This document shows positions 24,171 to 33,385 of a stretch of 64,000 nt of DNA, piece after piece; position 1 is the stretch's first letter; the number at the start of each line of letters is the position of its first letter. A program made the translations under genes and the position numbers. The notes under the pieces were generated by a model that worked only from the letters and a program-made list of their open reading frames with translations, did not search any database and was not told the origin of the DNA. The stretch covers positions 1 to 64,000 of the forward strand of contig DDUM01000027.1 in assembly GCA_002344795.1 (NCBI GenBank). Direction: 5' to 3'. The stretch is from Flammeovirgaceae bacterium UBA2338. GTDB lineage: Bacteria; Bacteroidota; Bacteroidia; Cytophagales; Cyclobacteriaceae.

Positions 24171-25244
24171 TCAGTACTTCACTTTAATTCTTGTTCCGGG
24201 CATTGGCATGATAAAGTAATCGTTGGGTTTACCCAATCGGTCTATCCGCTTCCTTACTTTTTTAGGATTTGTACTGCGAACCAATCGTTGATCATGGAAT
24301 GACTTTGGTGTGCGAAAAAAATCTTCCCAATGGACAAACATCAGTTTGTCGGGTTGAATGAATTCAACCAGTTGATTGGGATAGTCGTCAACATTAGGTG
24401 CCGATGCATAACACACAATTGCTAAATCAACTCCCTTTTTATTTAATTCTTCCGAAGGTGGAAATCCGAATGGATGCTGGCTGGCCGAGGTTTGTAAAAA
24501 CACACGCAGGGTATCCGTCCCCATAAAGTCTACCAGAAAGGAATAAGTCTCCCCCGTAGACCATTTAAACGCTTTCGTTTTACTGTTGGAGTAGATCAGG
24601 TGCTCATCAAAATATTGCTCCTCCAGCGGTTTATCCATGTACAATTTCTTTTTTGTGTGAGGCGCATGGTCAGATAAAATAGGCAGCACCCGAATAGATG
24701 GCGTTACTGAAATCCACTCATATTGCTGATCAGTAGTTGTAGGGTCATACACATGCTCCTTAGTCAGGGCAGTCAGTCTCACTTCTTCTTCCTTAAAGTT
24801 TTGCATGATTTTAGGCAGGTAATTATTACCATATACTATATCCATGTTTTTGAAATAGTGACTTTCTATCAGCAAAGGCAGATCCATAACGTGATCGTAA
24901 TGTGTATGAGAAACAAACCCTGCCTGAACCACAGATGGGGATAAAAAATACTCAAAATTGGTTTTCCATGTATTATAAAGCGAGGGGTTGCTTTTCACCT
25001 TTCCTAACAGTTTCAGTAATTTCTGATTTGAGAAAAACGGATCGGTGATAATTGCTTCTCCATCTCTCTCTAATACCAGGTTTCCACTTCCCAGGTAAAC
25101 AATATTCATTTCATTTTTCGCATCGGAGCGAACCGGAAATACCGCTTCACTTTTTTGAGGAATTATTTCCGGGTAGAACCTTGAAACAGAATGTGTGCAG
25201 GCAGTCAGCGATGCCAATGCAATGAGGGTAAGATATCTGAACAT
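24171..25244 (-). CDS. metallo-beta-lactamase-fold hydrolase, lipoprotein
   Basis: A 357-residue lipoprotein (lipobox SLTAC, Cys16) with a metallo-beta-lactamase fold of the UlaG/NAPE-PLD-like kind. The metal motif HTHYDH is at 113-118; a second ligand region is ILSDHAPH, and the last is LMFVHWEDFF. The substrate is not known; lipid-phosphate and lactone hydrolysis both occur in the superfamily. The gene stands alone and converges with the FKBP gene. Confidence 0.82.
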   Translation of the reverse strand: MFRYLTLIALASLTACTHSVSRFYPEIIPQKSEAVFPVRSDAKNEMNIVYLGSGNLVLERDGEAIITDPFFSNQKLLKLLGKVKSNPSLYNTWKTNFEYFLSPSVVQAGFVSHTHYDHVMDLPLLIESHYFKNMDIVYGNNYLPKIMQNFKEEEVRLTALTKEHVYDPTTTDQQYEWISVTPSIRVLPILSDHAPHTKKKLYMDKPLEEQYFDEHLIYSNSKTKAFKWSTGETYSFLVDFMGTDTLRVFLQTSASQHPFGFPPSEELNKKGVDLAIVCYASAPNVDDYPNQLVEFIQPDKLMFVHWEDFFRTPKSFHDQRLVRSTNPKKVRKRIDRLGKPNDYFIMPMPGTRIKVKY

Positions 25245-25344
25245 TGAATAAAGGTATAAAAAATGAGGCCTCGACTCAACAGTGTTCCATTGCCTCGTTG
25301 ATTTGATAATTTCTTAATTTCGCACCTCACCTTACTGGTACACA

Positions 25345-27834
25345 TTGCCATTTGACCCATTTCATATCGATTTACCGATTACGGAAGTAATTGATGATGT
25401 TAAAGGCAATCTCAGGGCAGGAAATACCCTCATCGTTAATGCACCTCCCGGAGCAGGAAAAAGTACCCTGCTTCCACTCGCCCTATTGCATGAACCCTGG
25501 CTGGAAGGGAATAAAATTTTAATGTTGGAGCCGCGAAGGTTAGCCGCCCGATCAATAGCCGCCAGAATGTCTTCGTTGCTCGGTGAAGAAGTAGGAGAAA
25601 CTGTTGGTTATCGCATCCGTTTTGAAAACAAAATCAGCAACCGAACAAAAATCGAAGTATTGACTGAAGGCATTCTCACGCGAATGCTTCATAGCGACAA
25701 TTCACTGGAAGGTGTCGGACTTGTCATTTTTGATGAATTCCACGAGCGCAGCATTCATGCCGATGTAGCGTTGGCATTATGCAGGGAAGCACAACAAGTA
25801 TTGAGGCCTGACCTGAGGATCATGATCATGTCCGCCACACTCGATATGCCTCAGCTCACTGATTTATTAAAGGCGCCTGCCGTGGTCAGTCAGGGAAGGC
25901 AATACCCGGTTGACATCCATTATGGAACCGGGGTAGACATGTTCATGATTCCTGAACTGATGGCGCGTGCTATTTCAAAAGCAAGTAAAGAACAAGAGGG
26001 AGATATTTTGGCATTCTTTCCGGGAGAAGGAGAAATAAGAAAATGTGAGGAGTTATTAAAAAAAGAATTAAGGGGGTTTATGATACATCCCTTATTCGGA
26101 CAACTCCCCTTTCACAAACAACAGGCGGCCATCATGCCTAACAAGTCCGGTAAGCGAAAAGTAGTGCTTGCCACCTCCATTGCTGAAACCAGTTTGACCA
26201 TAGAAGGCATTACCACTGTAGTAGATTGCGGTTATGGAAGAACTTCCCGATTCGATCCTAACTCTGCACTATCAAGATTGGAAACAGTAATGATTTCCAA
26301 GGATGCTGCCGACCAAAGAGCAGGAAGAGCAGGAAGGTTAGGGCCGGGCAATTGCTATCGCCTTTGGACGAAGGCAACACAAGCACAACTGCAAGCACAT
26401 CGTTCTCCTGAAATACTGGAAACAGATCTATCGTCTCTTGTACTCGACATGGCCCAATGGGGAATCATTGACATCAACCAACTCACCTGGCTAACTCCTC
26501 CTCCTAAGGGAACTGTGGCACAGGCATCAGAATTGTTGCATGAACTGGATGCCCTTGAGAATGGAAGAATAACGGAGCATGGAAAAAAAATACATTCCTT
26601 ACCGTGTCACCCCCGCATTGCACACATGCTGGTGTTGGCAGATGAAAACGACACACTTGAATTAGCAACCGACATTGCAGCAATTTTAGAAGAGCGCGAT
26701 CCTTTGCCACGTGATTCCGGAATAGATATTAATCTTCGCATTGAAGCATTAAGGCGTCATAGGAAAGAAAATAATTTAGGAAATAAGTTTAGCCGCATTG
26801 AAAAGATAGCGGCATCCTACCGAAAATTATTTGACGCTGAGCCTGACAATGGGACATTTGATCCCTATGAGACAGGAGTGTTGCTTTCCTATGCTTACCC
26901 GGAACGCATTGCCAGTGCCAGGCCAGGTAACAATGCACAGTTTCAAATGGCCAACGGCAAATTGGCCATGGCGGGTCATCGCGATGATCTGGCACATGAA
27001 TCCTGGCTTTCCATCGCCCACGTAAATGCTCGGGATGGCATGGGTAAAATATTCATGGCCGCTCCACTCAACCCCAAAGACCTCGCTCCGTTGGTAAAAG
27101 AAAAAGAAGTGATCACCTGGGACACCCGCAAAGGTGGTTTGATTGCTACAAAAGATCTTCGCATAGGCAGCATCGTTTTACAATCAAAACCTTTACCCTC
27201 ACCCGATCCAAAACATCTATCAAAAGCCATCTCCGATGCCATAAAACAGGAGGGAGAAAGGTTGCTTTCATTTGATGAAAATGTAGAGCAATGGCAAAAC
27301 CGTGTATTGAGTTTACGCAAGTGGAATCCGGAAGAAGAGTGGCCAGAAGTAAGTACGCACACTTTATTAATTACCAACGAAGAATGGCTTAGTCCTTACC
27401 TCAATGAAGTAAAGAAGCCTGACGATTTGAAAAAAATTGATTTGGTGTCAGTTCTGAACAATATCCTCGACTGGGAAAAACAAAAAGAGTTAAATCGCTT
27501 GGCTCCTACCTCAATTGAAGTTCCCAGTGGATCAACCATTAAGATCCATTATCCTGCTGCTGGCGAACCTCCGGTAATAGCGGTAAGACTACAAGAGATT
27601 TTTGGGATGGCCGACACGCCTAAATTGAACAACGGAAAAAACAATTGTGTTCTTCATTTATTGTCACCGGGCTACAAACCTGTTCAGATTACTTCAGACC
27701 TTAAAAGTTTTTGGAGCAATACCTACTTTGAGGTAAGAAAAGACCTAAAGCGCAGGTATCCGAAACACAGTTGGCCAGACGATCCCTGGACTGCAGAAGC
27801 AGTGAGAGGAGTAAAGAAAAAGAAATCGAATTAA
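25345..27834 (+). CDS. hrpB: ATP-dependent helicase HrpB
   Basis: An 829-residue DEAH-box helicase starting at TTG. The Walker A motif APPGAGKST is at 33-41; later motifs are DEFHERS (II), MSATLD (III), LATSIAETSLTIEG (V), and QRAGRAGRLGPG (VI). A winged-helix/HA2 region follows, and the C-terminal ~130 residues (PTSIEVPSGSTIKIHYP, then ending with RRYPKHSWPDDPW) are the HrpB-specific domain. The length matches typical HrpB. The cellular role is poorly defined; the DEAH fold indicates RNA-dependent NTPase activity. Confidence 0.95.
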   Translation: MPFDPFHIDLPITEVIDDVKGNLRAGNTLIVNAPPGAGKSTLLPLALLHEPWLEGNKILMLEPRRLAARSIAARMSSLLGEEVGETVGYRIRFENKISNRTKIEVLTEGILTRMLHSDNSLEGVGLVIFDEFHERSIHADVALALCREAQQVLRPDLRIMIMSATLDMPQLTDLLKAPAVVSQGRQYPVDIHYGTGVDMFMIPELMARAISKASKEQEGDILAFFPGEGEIRKCEELLKKELRGFMIHPLFGQLPFHKQQAAIMPNKSGKRKVVLATSIAETSLTIEGITTVVDCGYGRTSRFDPNSALSRLETVMISKDAADQRAGRAGRLGPGNCYRLWTKATQAQLQAHRSPEILETDLSSLVLDMAQWGIIDINQLTWLTPPPKGTVAQASELLHELDALENGRITEHGKKIHSLPCHPRIAHMLVLADENDTLELATDIAAILEERDPLPRDSGIDINLRIEALRRHRKENNLGNKFSRIEKIAASYRKLFDAEPDNGTFDPYETGVLLSYAYPERIASARPGNNAQFQMANGKLAMAGHRDDLAHESWLSIAHVNARDGMGKIFMAAPLNPKDLAPLVKEKEVITWDTRKGGLIATKDLRIGSIVLQSKPLPSPDPKHLSKAISDAIKQEGERLLSFDENVEQWQNRVLSLRKWNPEEEWPEVSTHTLLITNEEWLSPYLNEVKKPDDLKKIDLVSVLNNILDWEKQKELNRLAPTSIEVPSGSTIKIHYPAAGEPPVIAVRLQEIFGMADTPKLNNGKNNCVLHLLSPGYKPVQITSDLKSFWSNTYFEVRKDLKRRYPKHSWPDDPWTAEAVRGVKKKKSN

Positions 27835-27896
27835 GTCTTTATAATCAAGGTGTATTTTACATCTACCTTATTTAATGCACTCCCTTGATTTAGAGG

Positions 27897-28847
27897 TTAT
27901 CTGGATTCCACCTCTGCCAGAAAATCTCTTAACGATCTCATGTAATCCTCTGGATTATCCCGGGTTTTGGCATGACCTGCATTAGGAACGATGGCCACTT
28001 TAGAACCCGGAACCAGTGTTTGGTAATAATAAAGTGTCTCGGGCAATACCTCATCGTATTCACCACCAATAAAAAGCGTTGGCTTAGTGATGGTAGGCAG
28101 GTCTGTCACACGATCAAAATCGCGCAACGTGCCCGTTGCATTAAATTCTGTTGGACCCCACATATAATTATATATCGCACGATTTGAGCCTGGAACATCT
28201 TCACATTCGGCTGCAGGTGTTCGTGGTCCTTTCTTCCTTGATCCAAAGTTGATATTAAAAGTATCGGTAGCAGCCAGGTAGGCTGGAGCAGTATAATCAC
28301 CTAACGCTTCATATTTATTAATAGTATCCTGAACGGGTTGAGACAACCTTGAGATCAACACTTTTGAATCTTTCATCCATTGAGGTGTTCCGATCAGTGG
28401 TCCGGAAAAAATAACAGAAGCGATAGCATCCGTGTTTTTGGTGACCATGTACTCCACAGCAATAGAACCGCCCCATGAACTTCCTAATAAATGAAAGCTC
28501 TTCAAATTTAATTCCTTTTGAAGTGCCTCCACTTGTTCAACAAAATAGGGAACCTTCCACAGACTTGTATCATTGGGATGATCTGACATTCCTGATTCCA
28601 GTTGATCAAAAAAGATAATGGGTCTACCATTGGCCAGGGCCTGATAGGCTTCTATAGAACCACAGCTTCTGCCTCCCGGGCCACCATGCATGACCATTAA
28701 AGGTTTTCCCGATCCGTTACCAATTACCTTGTACCAAATTTTTCCTCCTGTCACTTGTACATAACCTTCATGAGGCTGGAGAGATTTTTTACAACCTGTA
28801 ATGGAAAAGGCCATAATTCCGGCAAGTGCGATAAAATGTAGTTTCAT
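27897..28847 (-). CDS. proline iminopeptidase-family alpha/beta hydrolase, lipoprotein
   Basis: A 316-residue product from ATG 28847, chosen because it starts a clean lipoprotein signal (MKLHFIALAGIMAFSITGC); a longer frame adds 17 unlikely residues. Alpha/beta-hydrolase landmarks are the oxyanion HGGPGG, the nucleophile elbow GSSWGG, an acid in GGEYDEVLP, and the histidine in NAGHAK. These match the proline iminopeptidase (S33) group, which removes N-terminal proline from peptides. It starts five bases after the upstream esterase gene ends, so the two are in one operon. Confidence 0.87.
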   Translation of the reverse strand: MKLHFIALAGIMAFSITGCKKSLQPHEGYVQVTGGKIWYKVIGNGSGKPLMVMHGGPGGRSCGSIEAYQALANGRPIIFFDQLESGMSDHPNDTSLWKVPYFVEQVEALQKELNLKSFHLLGSSWGGSIAVEYMVTKNTDAIASVIFSGPLIGTPQWMKDSKVLISRLSQPVQDTINKYEALGDYTAPAYLAATDTFNINFGSRKKGPRTPAAECEDVPGSNRAIYNYMWGPTEFNATGTLRDFDRVTDLPTITKPTLFIGGEYDEVLPETLYYYQTLVPGSKVAIVPNAGHAKTRDNPEDYMRSLRDFLAEVESR

Positions 28848-28852
28848 ATTGA

Positions 28853-29689
28853 TTATTGAAAAAGAAATTGAATAGCTCCTGGAAACTCCCGTTGCCAATA
28901 CCAGATTTTATGCTCACCATCTGCATCAATTTTCAATAACAGATTTTCCGGAGGCCTTGATTTGGATTTCAGAATATCAAATAGTCTTTGATTGTCCTCA
29001 GGAAAATTGACGAGATGAGTAAATTCCTGTTCGCCTACTACGGCAAATATTTTCGCATCTAATCTCACTTCCCCCCTGGCTGCTTTACTAAATACTGAGT
29101 CGGCATTAAAATGAAGTGCAGCTGAAAAAAGTGCAGCCTTACCAAACACATCCGGGTATTCGGTCAAAGCATAGAAGCAGGCCAGACCACCTAAGCTTGC
29201 ACCCATGATGCACGTATTCTCCCGATCGGATTGAGTTCTGTACTCGGCATCTATTTTAGGTTTAAGTGTCTGCGTTAGGAAATCGAGATAAGCCTGTCCA
29301 TTTCCTCCCAGATGATTCTTATTCCAAAATAAACTAAAATCTTCATGGCGTGTACCTTCGTCACTCTCAATCCCTACTACAATGGCGCCATCAAATCCCT
29401 CTCGCTCCAAATCTCTCATCATTTCATCTACATGCATCTCCTGACTGTAATTAGGATTGGTCTCAAAAATCCATTGTGCATCAGAAAAATAAATAACAGG
29501 ATAGGATTTTTTGGATTGACTATAGTCCCCCGGGAGGTACAACCAAATGGTCTTTGTCACTCCCAATTGAGGGCTATCTATATCAAAGACAGAATACAAT
29601 TTTGGATCTTCATCCTCTTTGCATGAGAGCAAGAGTGTAAAGCACAATAGAGCAATAACCAGTCTAATACGGTAAACCATTTCACACAA
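28853..29689 (-). CDS. putative esterase (esterase D / enterochelin esterase-like), exported
   Basis: A 278-residue exported serine hydrolase. A signal peptide with a lipobox-like LLLSC leads into an alpha/beta fold with the nucleophile in MGASLGGLA and the histidine in DADGEHKIWYW. The family (PF00756) includes Fes, esterase D and antigen 85 types. Position is first in a two-gene operon with the S33 peptidase. Translation may begin at the first Met or at MVYRI four codons on. The substrate is unknown. Confidence 0.83.
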   Translation of the reverse strand: MCEMVYRIRLVIALLCFTLLLSCKEDEDPKLYSVFDIDSPQLGVTKTIWLYLPGDYSQSKKSYPVIYFSDAQWIFETNPNYSQEMHVDEMMRDLEREGFDGAIVVGIESDEGTRHEDFSLFWNKNHLGGNGQAYLDFLTQTLKPKIDAEYRTQSDRENTCIMGASLGGLACFYALTEYPDVFGKAALFSAALHFNADSVFSKAARGEVRLDAKIFAVVGEQEFTHLVNFPEDNQRLFDILKSKSRPPENLLLKIDADGEHKIWYWQREFPGAIQFLFQ

Positions 29690-29729
29690 GATAAAAGGAA
29701 TTTACCAATTGATTCTCACCCATTCTGGA

Positions 29730-30746
29730 TTAATCCTTGATCTCCTCTTTACCATTTGCATGTTTGGCAAACCTGCCGCGTTCGCAAGGATGAACATGAT
29801 CATGACTTTCCCATGGCCATCCTCCAAATTCAGTTTGCTGATATTCCGCTATGGCCTCCTGAATTTCAGATTGGGTATTCATTACAAACGGGCCGTATTG
29901 AGCCACAGGTTCTCCAATTGGTTTTCCCTGTAAAAGTAAAATCGAAGCTGGCTTAGCACCATTATCAATTCTAATATCAGCATCAGGGTTTACAACTACT
30001 GAATGATAGTTAGAAATATGCTTTCCATCTATGGTGATGTGCTCACCTTCGTAGAGGTATAGAGTTCTGTTAGCATCAGCACTTGCTTTTGGCAATTTAA
30101 ACGAAGCACCCTCCTCCATTTTCAACATCCATATTGCCACATCATTGGTTTTGTCATTGGCCCATGAATTCGGAGCGGGCTCAAGTGCCTGTACACCTTT
30201 TAGTTTTCCTGCAATTATTTTGAAGGATGTCTTCCTTCCGTTTTCATCAGCCTCTTCTTGCTCAGGAATACTTTCATTCCACAGCATAGCAAAATGAGGC
30301 TCCACCAGTTTATTTTTTTTGGGCAAGTTCAACCAAATCTGAAAAAGCTCAAGGTGGTTGTCCTGCTCTTTATTAAGTAATGGAAACATCTCAGAATGCT
30401 GTACTCCCTTACCTGCCGTCATCCATTGCACATCCCCATTACCAAAACGGCCAGCGGCACCTAAGGAATCAGAATGATCAACTAAACCCTTTGTTACAAT
30501 AGTGACCGTTTCAAACCCTCTATGCGGGTGAGCCGGAAATCCTGGCACTCTACTACCATGGTACATGCGCCACCCATCTTTTACAGTGAAATCATTACCT
30601 ATGTTTCTACCCGACAGCGATGCATCCGGCCCCATATGATCATTTCCTTTCGGGTAAAAATCAGCATGGTGAACGCAAAACAAAAATGGATCGCTGGTTT
30701 CCCATGGAAACTCTAGAGGCTTTATACTGATAATAGATTTACTCAT
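29730..30746 (-). CDS. pirin family protein
   Basis: A 338-residue double-cupin protein. The metal site of pirins is intact: HPHRGFETVT followed by the later H-x-E of GVQHSEMF. The C-terminal cupin contains the strand LYEGEHITIDG. Bacterial pirins bind Fe and some have quercetinase activity; others regulate metabolism. The sequence does not tell which. It is about 50 residues longer than the common ~290 because of an extended C-terminus rich in His and charged residues. Confidence 0.9.
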   Translation of the reverse strand: MSKSIISIKPLEFPWETSDPFLFCVHHADFYPKGNDHMGPDASLSGRNIGNDFTVKDGWRMYHGSRVPGFPAHPHRGFETVTIVTKGLVDHSDSLGAAGRFGNGDVQWMTAGKGVQHSEMFPLLNKEQDNHLELFQIWLNLPKKNKLVEPHFAMLWNESIPEQEEADENGRKTSFKIIAGKLKGVQALEPAPNSWANDKTNDVAIWMLKMEEGASFKLPKASADANRTLYLYEGEHITIDGKHISNYHSVVVNPDADIRIDNGAKPASILLLQGKPIGEPVAQYGPFVMNTQSEIQEAIAEYQQTEFGGWPWESHDHVHPCERGRFAKHANGKEEIKD

Positions 30747-30909
30747 ACTTGATATTTCTTAGAATTTGAACGTGTATAACATAGAAGGCAAAAAATATGT
30801 TCATCCACGATGATACCCAAACATCGCTATTTACAGCAAACTCCCGAAAAGAGGGTGATGGAATTCTAAATAAAGAAAATCATCTTTGAATGGTTGCAGG
30901 GAGACCAAA

Positions 30910-31026
30910 GTGAAGTTGCAAAAAAGGTGTAAAGTACTCTTCGCAATTGAGGCGGTGGCTATCATGTCGGTCACCGCCTTTTTTTCATTTAGTATACACG
31001 ACAAACAATTATCACCTGATAAGTAA
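30910..31026 (+). CDS. possible 38-residue membrane peptide
   Basis: An open frame from GTG 30910 encodes a basic N-terminus (KLQKRCK), a hydrophobic span (LFAIEAVAIMSVTAFFSF), and a polar tail. AGGGAG lies eight bases before the start, which is unusually good for this organism, and a near-consensus -7 element (CATCTTTG) lies about 20 bases further up. The frame overlaps a terminator-like hairpin (30950-30985), so either reading is possible. The rest of the gap 30747-31040 shows no coding signal. Confidence 0.35.
   Translation: MKLQKRCKVLFAIEAVAIMSVTAFFSFSIHDKQLSPDK
30950..30985 (+). terminator. intrinsic-terminator-like hairpin
   Basis: AGGCGGTG (30950-30957) pairs perfectly with CACCGCCT (30972-30979) and is followed by six or seven T residues on the plus strand. 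It has textbook terminator form, but no long plus-strand gene precedes it. It could end a small RNA of roughly 100 bases, or be coincidental within the 38-residue frame described above. Confidence 0.4.
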
Positions 31027-31040
31027 TAATAAAAACGATT

Positions 31041-31205
31041 TCATTTTTTAATAATGATATAAGCTCCAATAAGAGTCATTCCCAGCGCCACCACCAGCTC
31101 TAAAAACTCCCAGGCACCCCACTCCACTACATTATTAACCCTGTAAATACCAAAGGCAATTCCTAAGCCCACATACAGATAGCCACGCAAACTCCTAAAA
31201 CTCAT
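31041..31205 (-). CDS. small two-helix membrane protein (54 residues)
   Basis: A 54-residue frame starting MSFRSLRGYLYVGLG and ending in IGAYIIIKK. It contains two hydrophobic stretches (about 9-21 and 34-51) separated by a Glu/Trp-containing turn (EWGAWEFLE). The family is not recognised. It begins eight bases after the next upstream gene stops, so it looks like the last gene of a three-gene operon behind the GNAT acetyltransferase. Confidence 0.6.
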   Translation of the reverse strand: MSFRSLRGYLYVGLGIAFGIYRVNNVVEWGAWEFLELVVALGMTLIGAYIIIKK

Positions 31206-31213
31206 CAGCCTAA

Positions 31214-31387
31214 TTAATTTAATTTTTGCTCAATTCTTTCCATCCTTTCACACAACTCCTGCAACTTGTTGAGAATAAGGATATGCGTCTTTTTAGCATC
31301 TATCCCAACGGGATTTGCGTCACTGTGAATTAAGTTTGCTATTAGCTCATAATCTTTCGCTGCAACTTCAAAATTTTTATTTTCCAT
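31214..31387 (-). CDS. small soluble protein (57 residues)
   Basis: A 57-residue helical frame beginning MENKNFEVAAKDYELIANLI and ending in LCERMERIEQKLN. The middle HSDANPVGIDAKKTH looks like a turn between two amphipathic helices, so a small helical hairpin or dimer is likely. The function is unknown. It starts 17 bases after the GNAT gene ends and is followed eight bases later by the membrane peptide gene. Confidence 0.6.
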   Translation of the reverse strand: MENKNFEVAAKDYELIANLIHSDANPVGIDAKKTHILILNKLQELCERMERIEQKLN

Positions 31388-31404
31388 ATTATTTAATATT
31401 TAGT

Positions 31405-31848
31405 TTAAACATTCCACTCATAATAATTATGATCAATATCCAGATCAAAACCTGTTTTGGGATATAATCCATTTCCTTCATGATTTGACTTGGCCGTCTC
31501 CAACATCATTCCACAAGCACCCGAATCCCGGCAGAGTTTTTTGGCTCGCTCAATTAAACCAACAGAAAAGCCCTGTCTTCGATAATTTTCATTTACATAT
31601 AAATTATTCAACAGCCAGAAACGTTGCATTCGGGTAGAAGAGAAGAGTGGAAAAAGTTGCGTAAATCCCGTCATAATTCCTTCGTCATTGAATGATACGA
31701 AAATCTCCGACTCATTTCTTTCAAGTCTTTCTTTAAGAAATGATTGGGCGCCCTCAAGATCAGACTCCTTTTTATAAAAAATTCTATACTGATCGAACAA
31801 TTCAGCCAAAGACCGAAGGTCACTTAATTCTGCCTTTCTTATGTTCAC
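31405..31848 (-). CDS. GNAT family N-acetyltransferase
   Basis: A 147-residue acetyltransferase. The fold is clear from the N-terminal IRKAELSDLRSLAELF, the beta-4 strand WLLNNLYVNENYRRQGFSVGLI that provides the acetyl-CoA pyrophosphate loop (R-R-Q-G-F-S), and the closing GLYPKTGFDLD. The acceptor is not predictable. It appears to head an operon with two small genes downstream. Confidence 0.88.
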   Translation of the reverse strand: MNIRKAELSDLRSLAELFDQYRIFYKKESDLEGAQSFLKERLERNESEIFVSFNDEGIMTGFTQLFPLFSSTRMQRFWLLNNLYVNENYRRQGFSVGLIERAKKLCRDSGACGMMLETAKSNHEGNGLYPKTGFDLDIDHNYYEWNV

Positions 31849-31972
31849 CTTTCAATCTCATTTTTAGAATAACATATCTTCTACTCAATATAGAAATTTT
31901 GTTTATATATTATTGCTCTTATTCTGCGGCTTACAACCGTATCTTCTATTTAAAACCTAAATCAGAATAATC

Positions 31973-33385
31973 ATGAGTTCAGATCGCAGGAAATTTATAA
32001 AACAAATGGGGCTTGGCCTCGCAGCCAGCAGTTTGGCAGCAAGCCATCTGGCCTGTTCAGATTCCAACACTCCTATCAGTGGAAATTCTGAAAGTTTGTT
32101 GGCAACCCGCAATGGGCAACCCGAACCAGCACCGCTTGGATACGATCGACTTCCGCTGGAGTGGTACAAAGCCAACACACAACGCTTAAAAGATAAAATT
32201 GCAGATAAAGCAGTTGATGCTATTCTTATCCAGAATGATATCAATGCGGTCTATTTTACAGGCTGCTTCAGGGGGAGTGGTGAGCGCACTACCTGGGTAA
32301 TATTTCCAACAAATGAAAAAGATACCGCCTATTGGTATGGCCCTGCTATTGATCGTGATCTTATCACTTCCTGGTGGGCCACTGAATTTGAATATTACTT
32401 TTGTTATCCTCATGCTGTTGGCGGCTTCCCAAATAAAGGACAGGTAGTTCAGGGTGAACGAAAAGATTTGTTTGAATGGTTACTGGAAGGACTCGCTAAA
32501 AAAGGGATGGCAGGCAAAACAATTGCAGCCGACTTTACACCTTCTCCAACACAGTTAGCTACTGCTAATAAAGTATTACCAGGTATAAAATTTATAAACA
32601 TTAGCGATGAATGTTTACAAATGAAAATTATCAAATCCAAAGAAGAGATTGCACTCTTTCAGCGCACCTATCGCTACTTTGATAAAGTACATTCCTTCGC
32701 AAGAGACTTTATTCTTGAACATGGCACTAATGTCACCGATTTTGAAATCGGGCAGGCGCTACAACTGTATGCGATACAGATGATTATGAACGATGTAAAA
32801 TACGATGGCAAACCCCATTCAGCGGTAGGTATAGATTCTACTTCGCACTATGTACGCACCGGAGTCTCTACAGCCTATCCACACCCTAATCAATTCTTTT
32901 ACAATAAAGTAAAAAAGGGCGAGTCGCTATATGTAAATACAGATTTGTACCTCGGAGGTATGGGTGGAGAGTGCTACCGCAATTACCTTATCGCCCCCTG
33001 GACAGACCACCAAAGTAAAATGTGGGAAATAGTCTCTGACACAGTTCAGATTATGGTAGAAGAAAGTAAACCCGGTGCTATCTGTTCTGATGTGGCTTAC
33101 AAAGTTCATCAGCATCAGGTAAAAAACGGAATGCAGCAATACATCTACCATCGGCCAGGTCACGGCACGGGGCAAAACCTTCAAGGGCATCAGGCACCTT
33201 ACTTAGCCTTAGGAGATTACACGCCCATGCAAGAGGGAATGATGTTTAGTGTGGAGCCTGGGTTATATGATTCTGAAAAGGGAATTGGCATCAACCCCAG
33301 CGATAACTTGTTAATTACTAAAGACGGAGCCGTGCTCATGAGTCGTGTGCCATTTAGTAAAGAGTGGAGTTACCTGACTTTATAA
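31973..33385 (+). CDS. Tat-exported M24 (Xaa-Pro aminopeptidase-like) protein, possibly without full metal site
   Basis: A 470-residue pita-bread-fold protein with a twin-arginine signal (SDRRKFIKQMG), a lipobox-like SHLACS at about 26-31, and a creatinase N-domain. In the C-terminal M24 domain the metal-site histidine region RPGHGTGQNLQGH and the glutamate of FSVEPGLYD are present. The position usually held by the second Asp (D-x-T-R) reads GGECYR, and the last Glu (usually I-E-D) reads INPSDNLL. At least two of five ligands therefore differ, so peptidase activity is uncertain. It converges, with no gap, on a D-aminoacylase operon, suggesting a shared role in peptide or D-amino-acid turnover. 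Confidence 0.82.
   Translation: MSSDRRKFIKQMGLGLAASSLAASHLACSDSNTPISGNSESLLATRNGQPEPAPLGYDRLPLEWYKANTQRLKDKIADKAVDAILIQNDINAVYFTGCFRGSGERTTWVIFPTNEKDTAYWYGPAIDRDLITSWWATEFEYYFCYPHAVGGFPNKGQVVQGERKDLFEWLLEGLAKKGMAGKTIAADFTPSPTQLATANKVLPGIKFINISDECLQMKIIKSKEEIALFQRTYRYFDKVHSFARDFILEHGTNVTDFEIGQALQLYAIQMIMNDVKYDGKPHSAVGIDSTSHYVRTGVSTAYPHPNQFFYNKVKKGESLYVNTDLYLGGMGGECYRNYLIAPWTDHQSKMWEIVSDTVQIMVEESKPGAICSDVAYKVHQHQVKNGMQQYIYHRPGHGTGQNLQGHQAPYLALGDYTPMQEGMMFSVEPGLYDSEKGIGINPSDNLLITKDGAVLMSRVPFSKEWSYLTL

Noticed and set aside
27844..27892. ATCAAGG...CCTTGAT inverted repeat between convergent genes as a terminator
   Set aside because: Stem is short, the loop is over 30 bases, and there is no T-run.
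28848..28898. Longer start for the proline iminopeptidase-like gene
   Set aside because: It would overlap the upstream esterase and put 17 residues in front of a normal lipoprotein signal.
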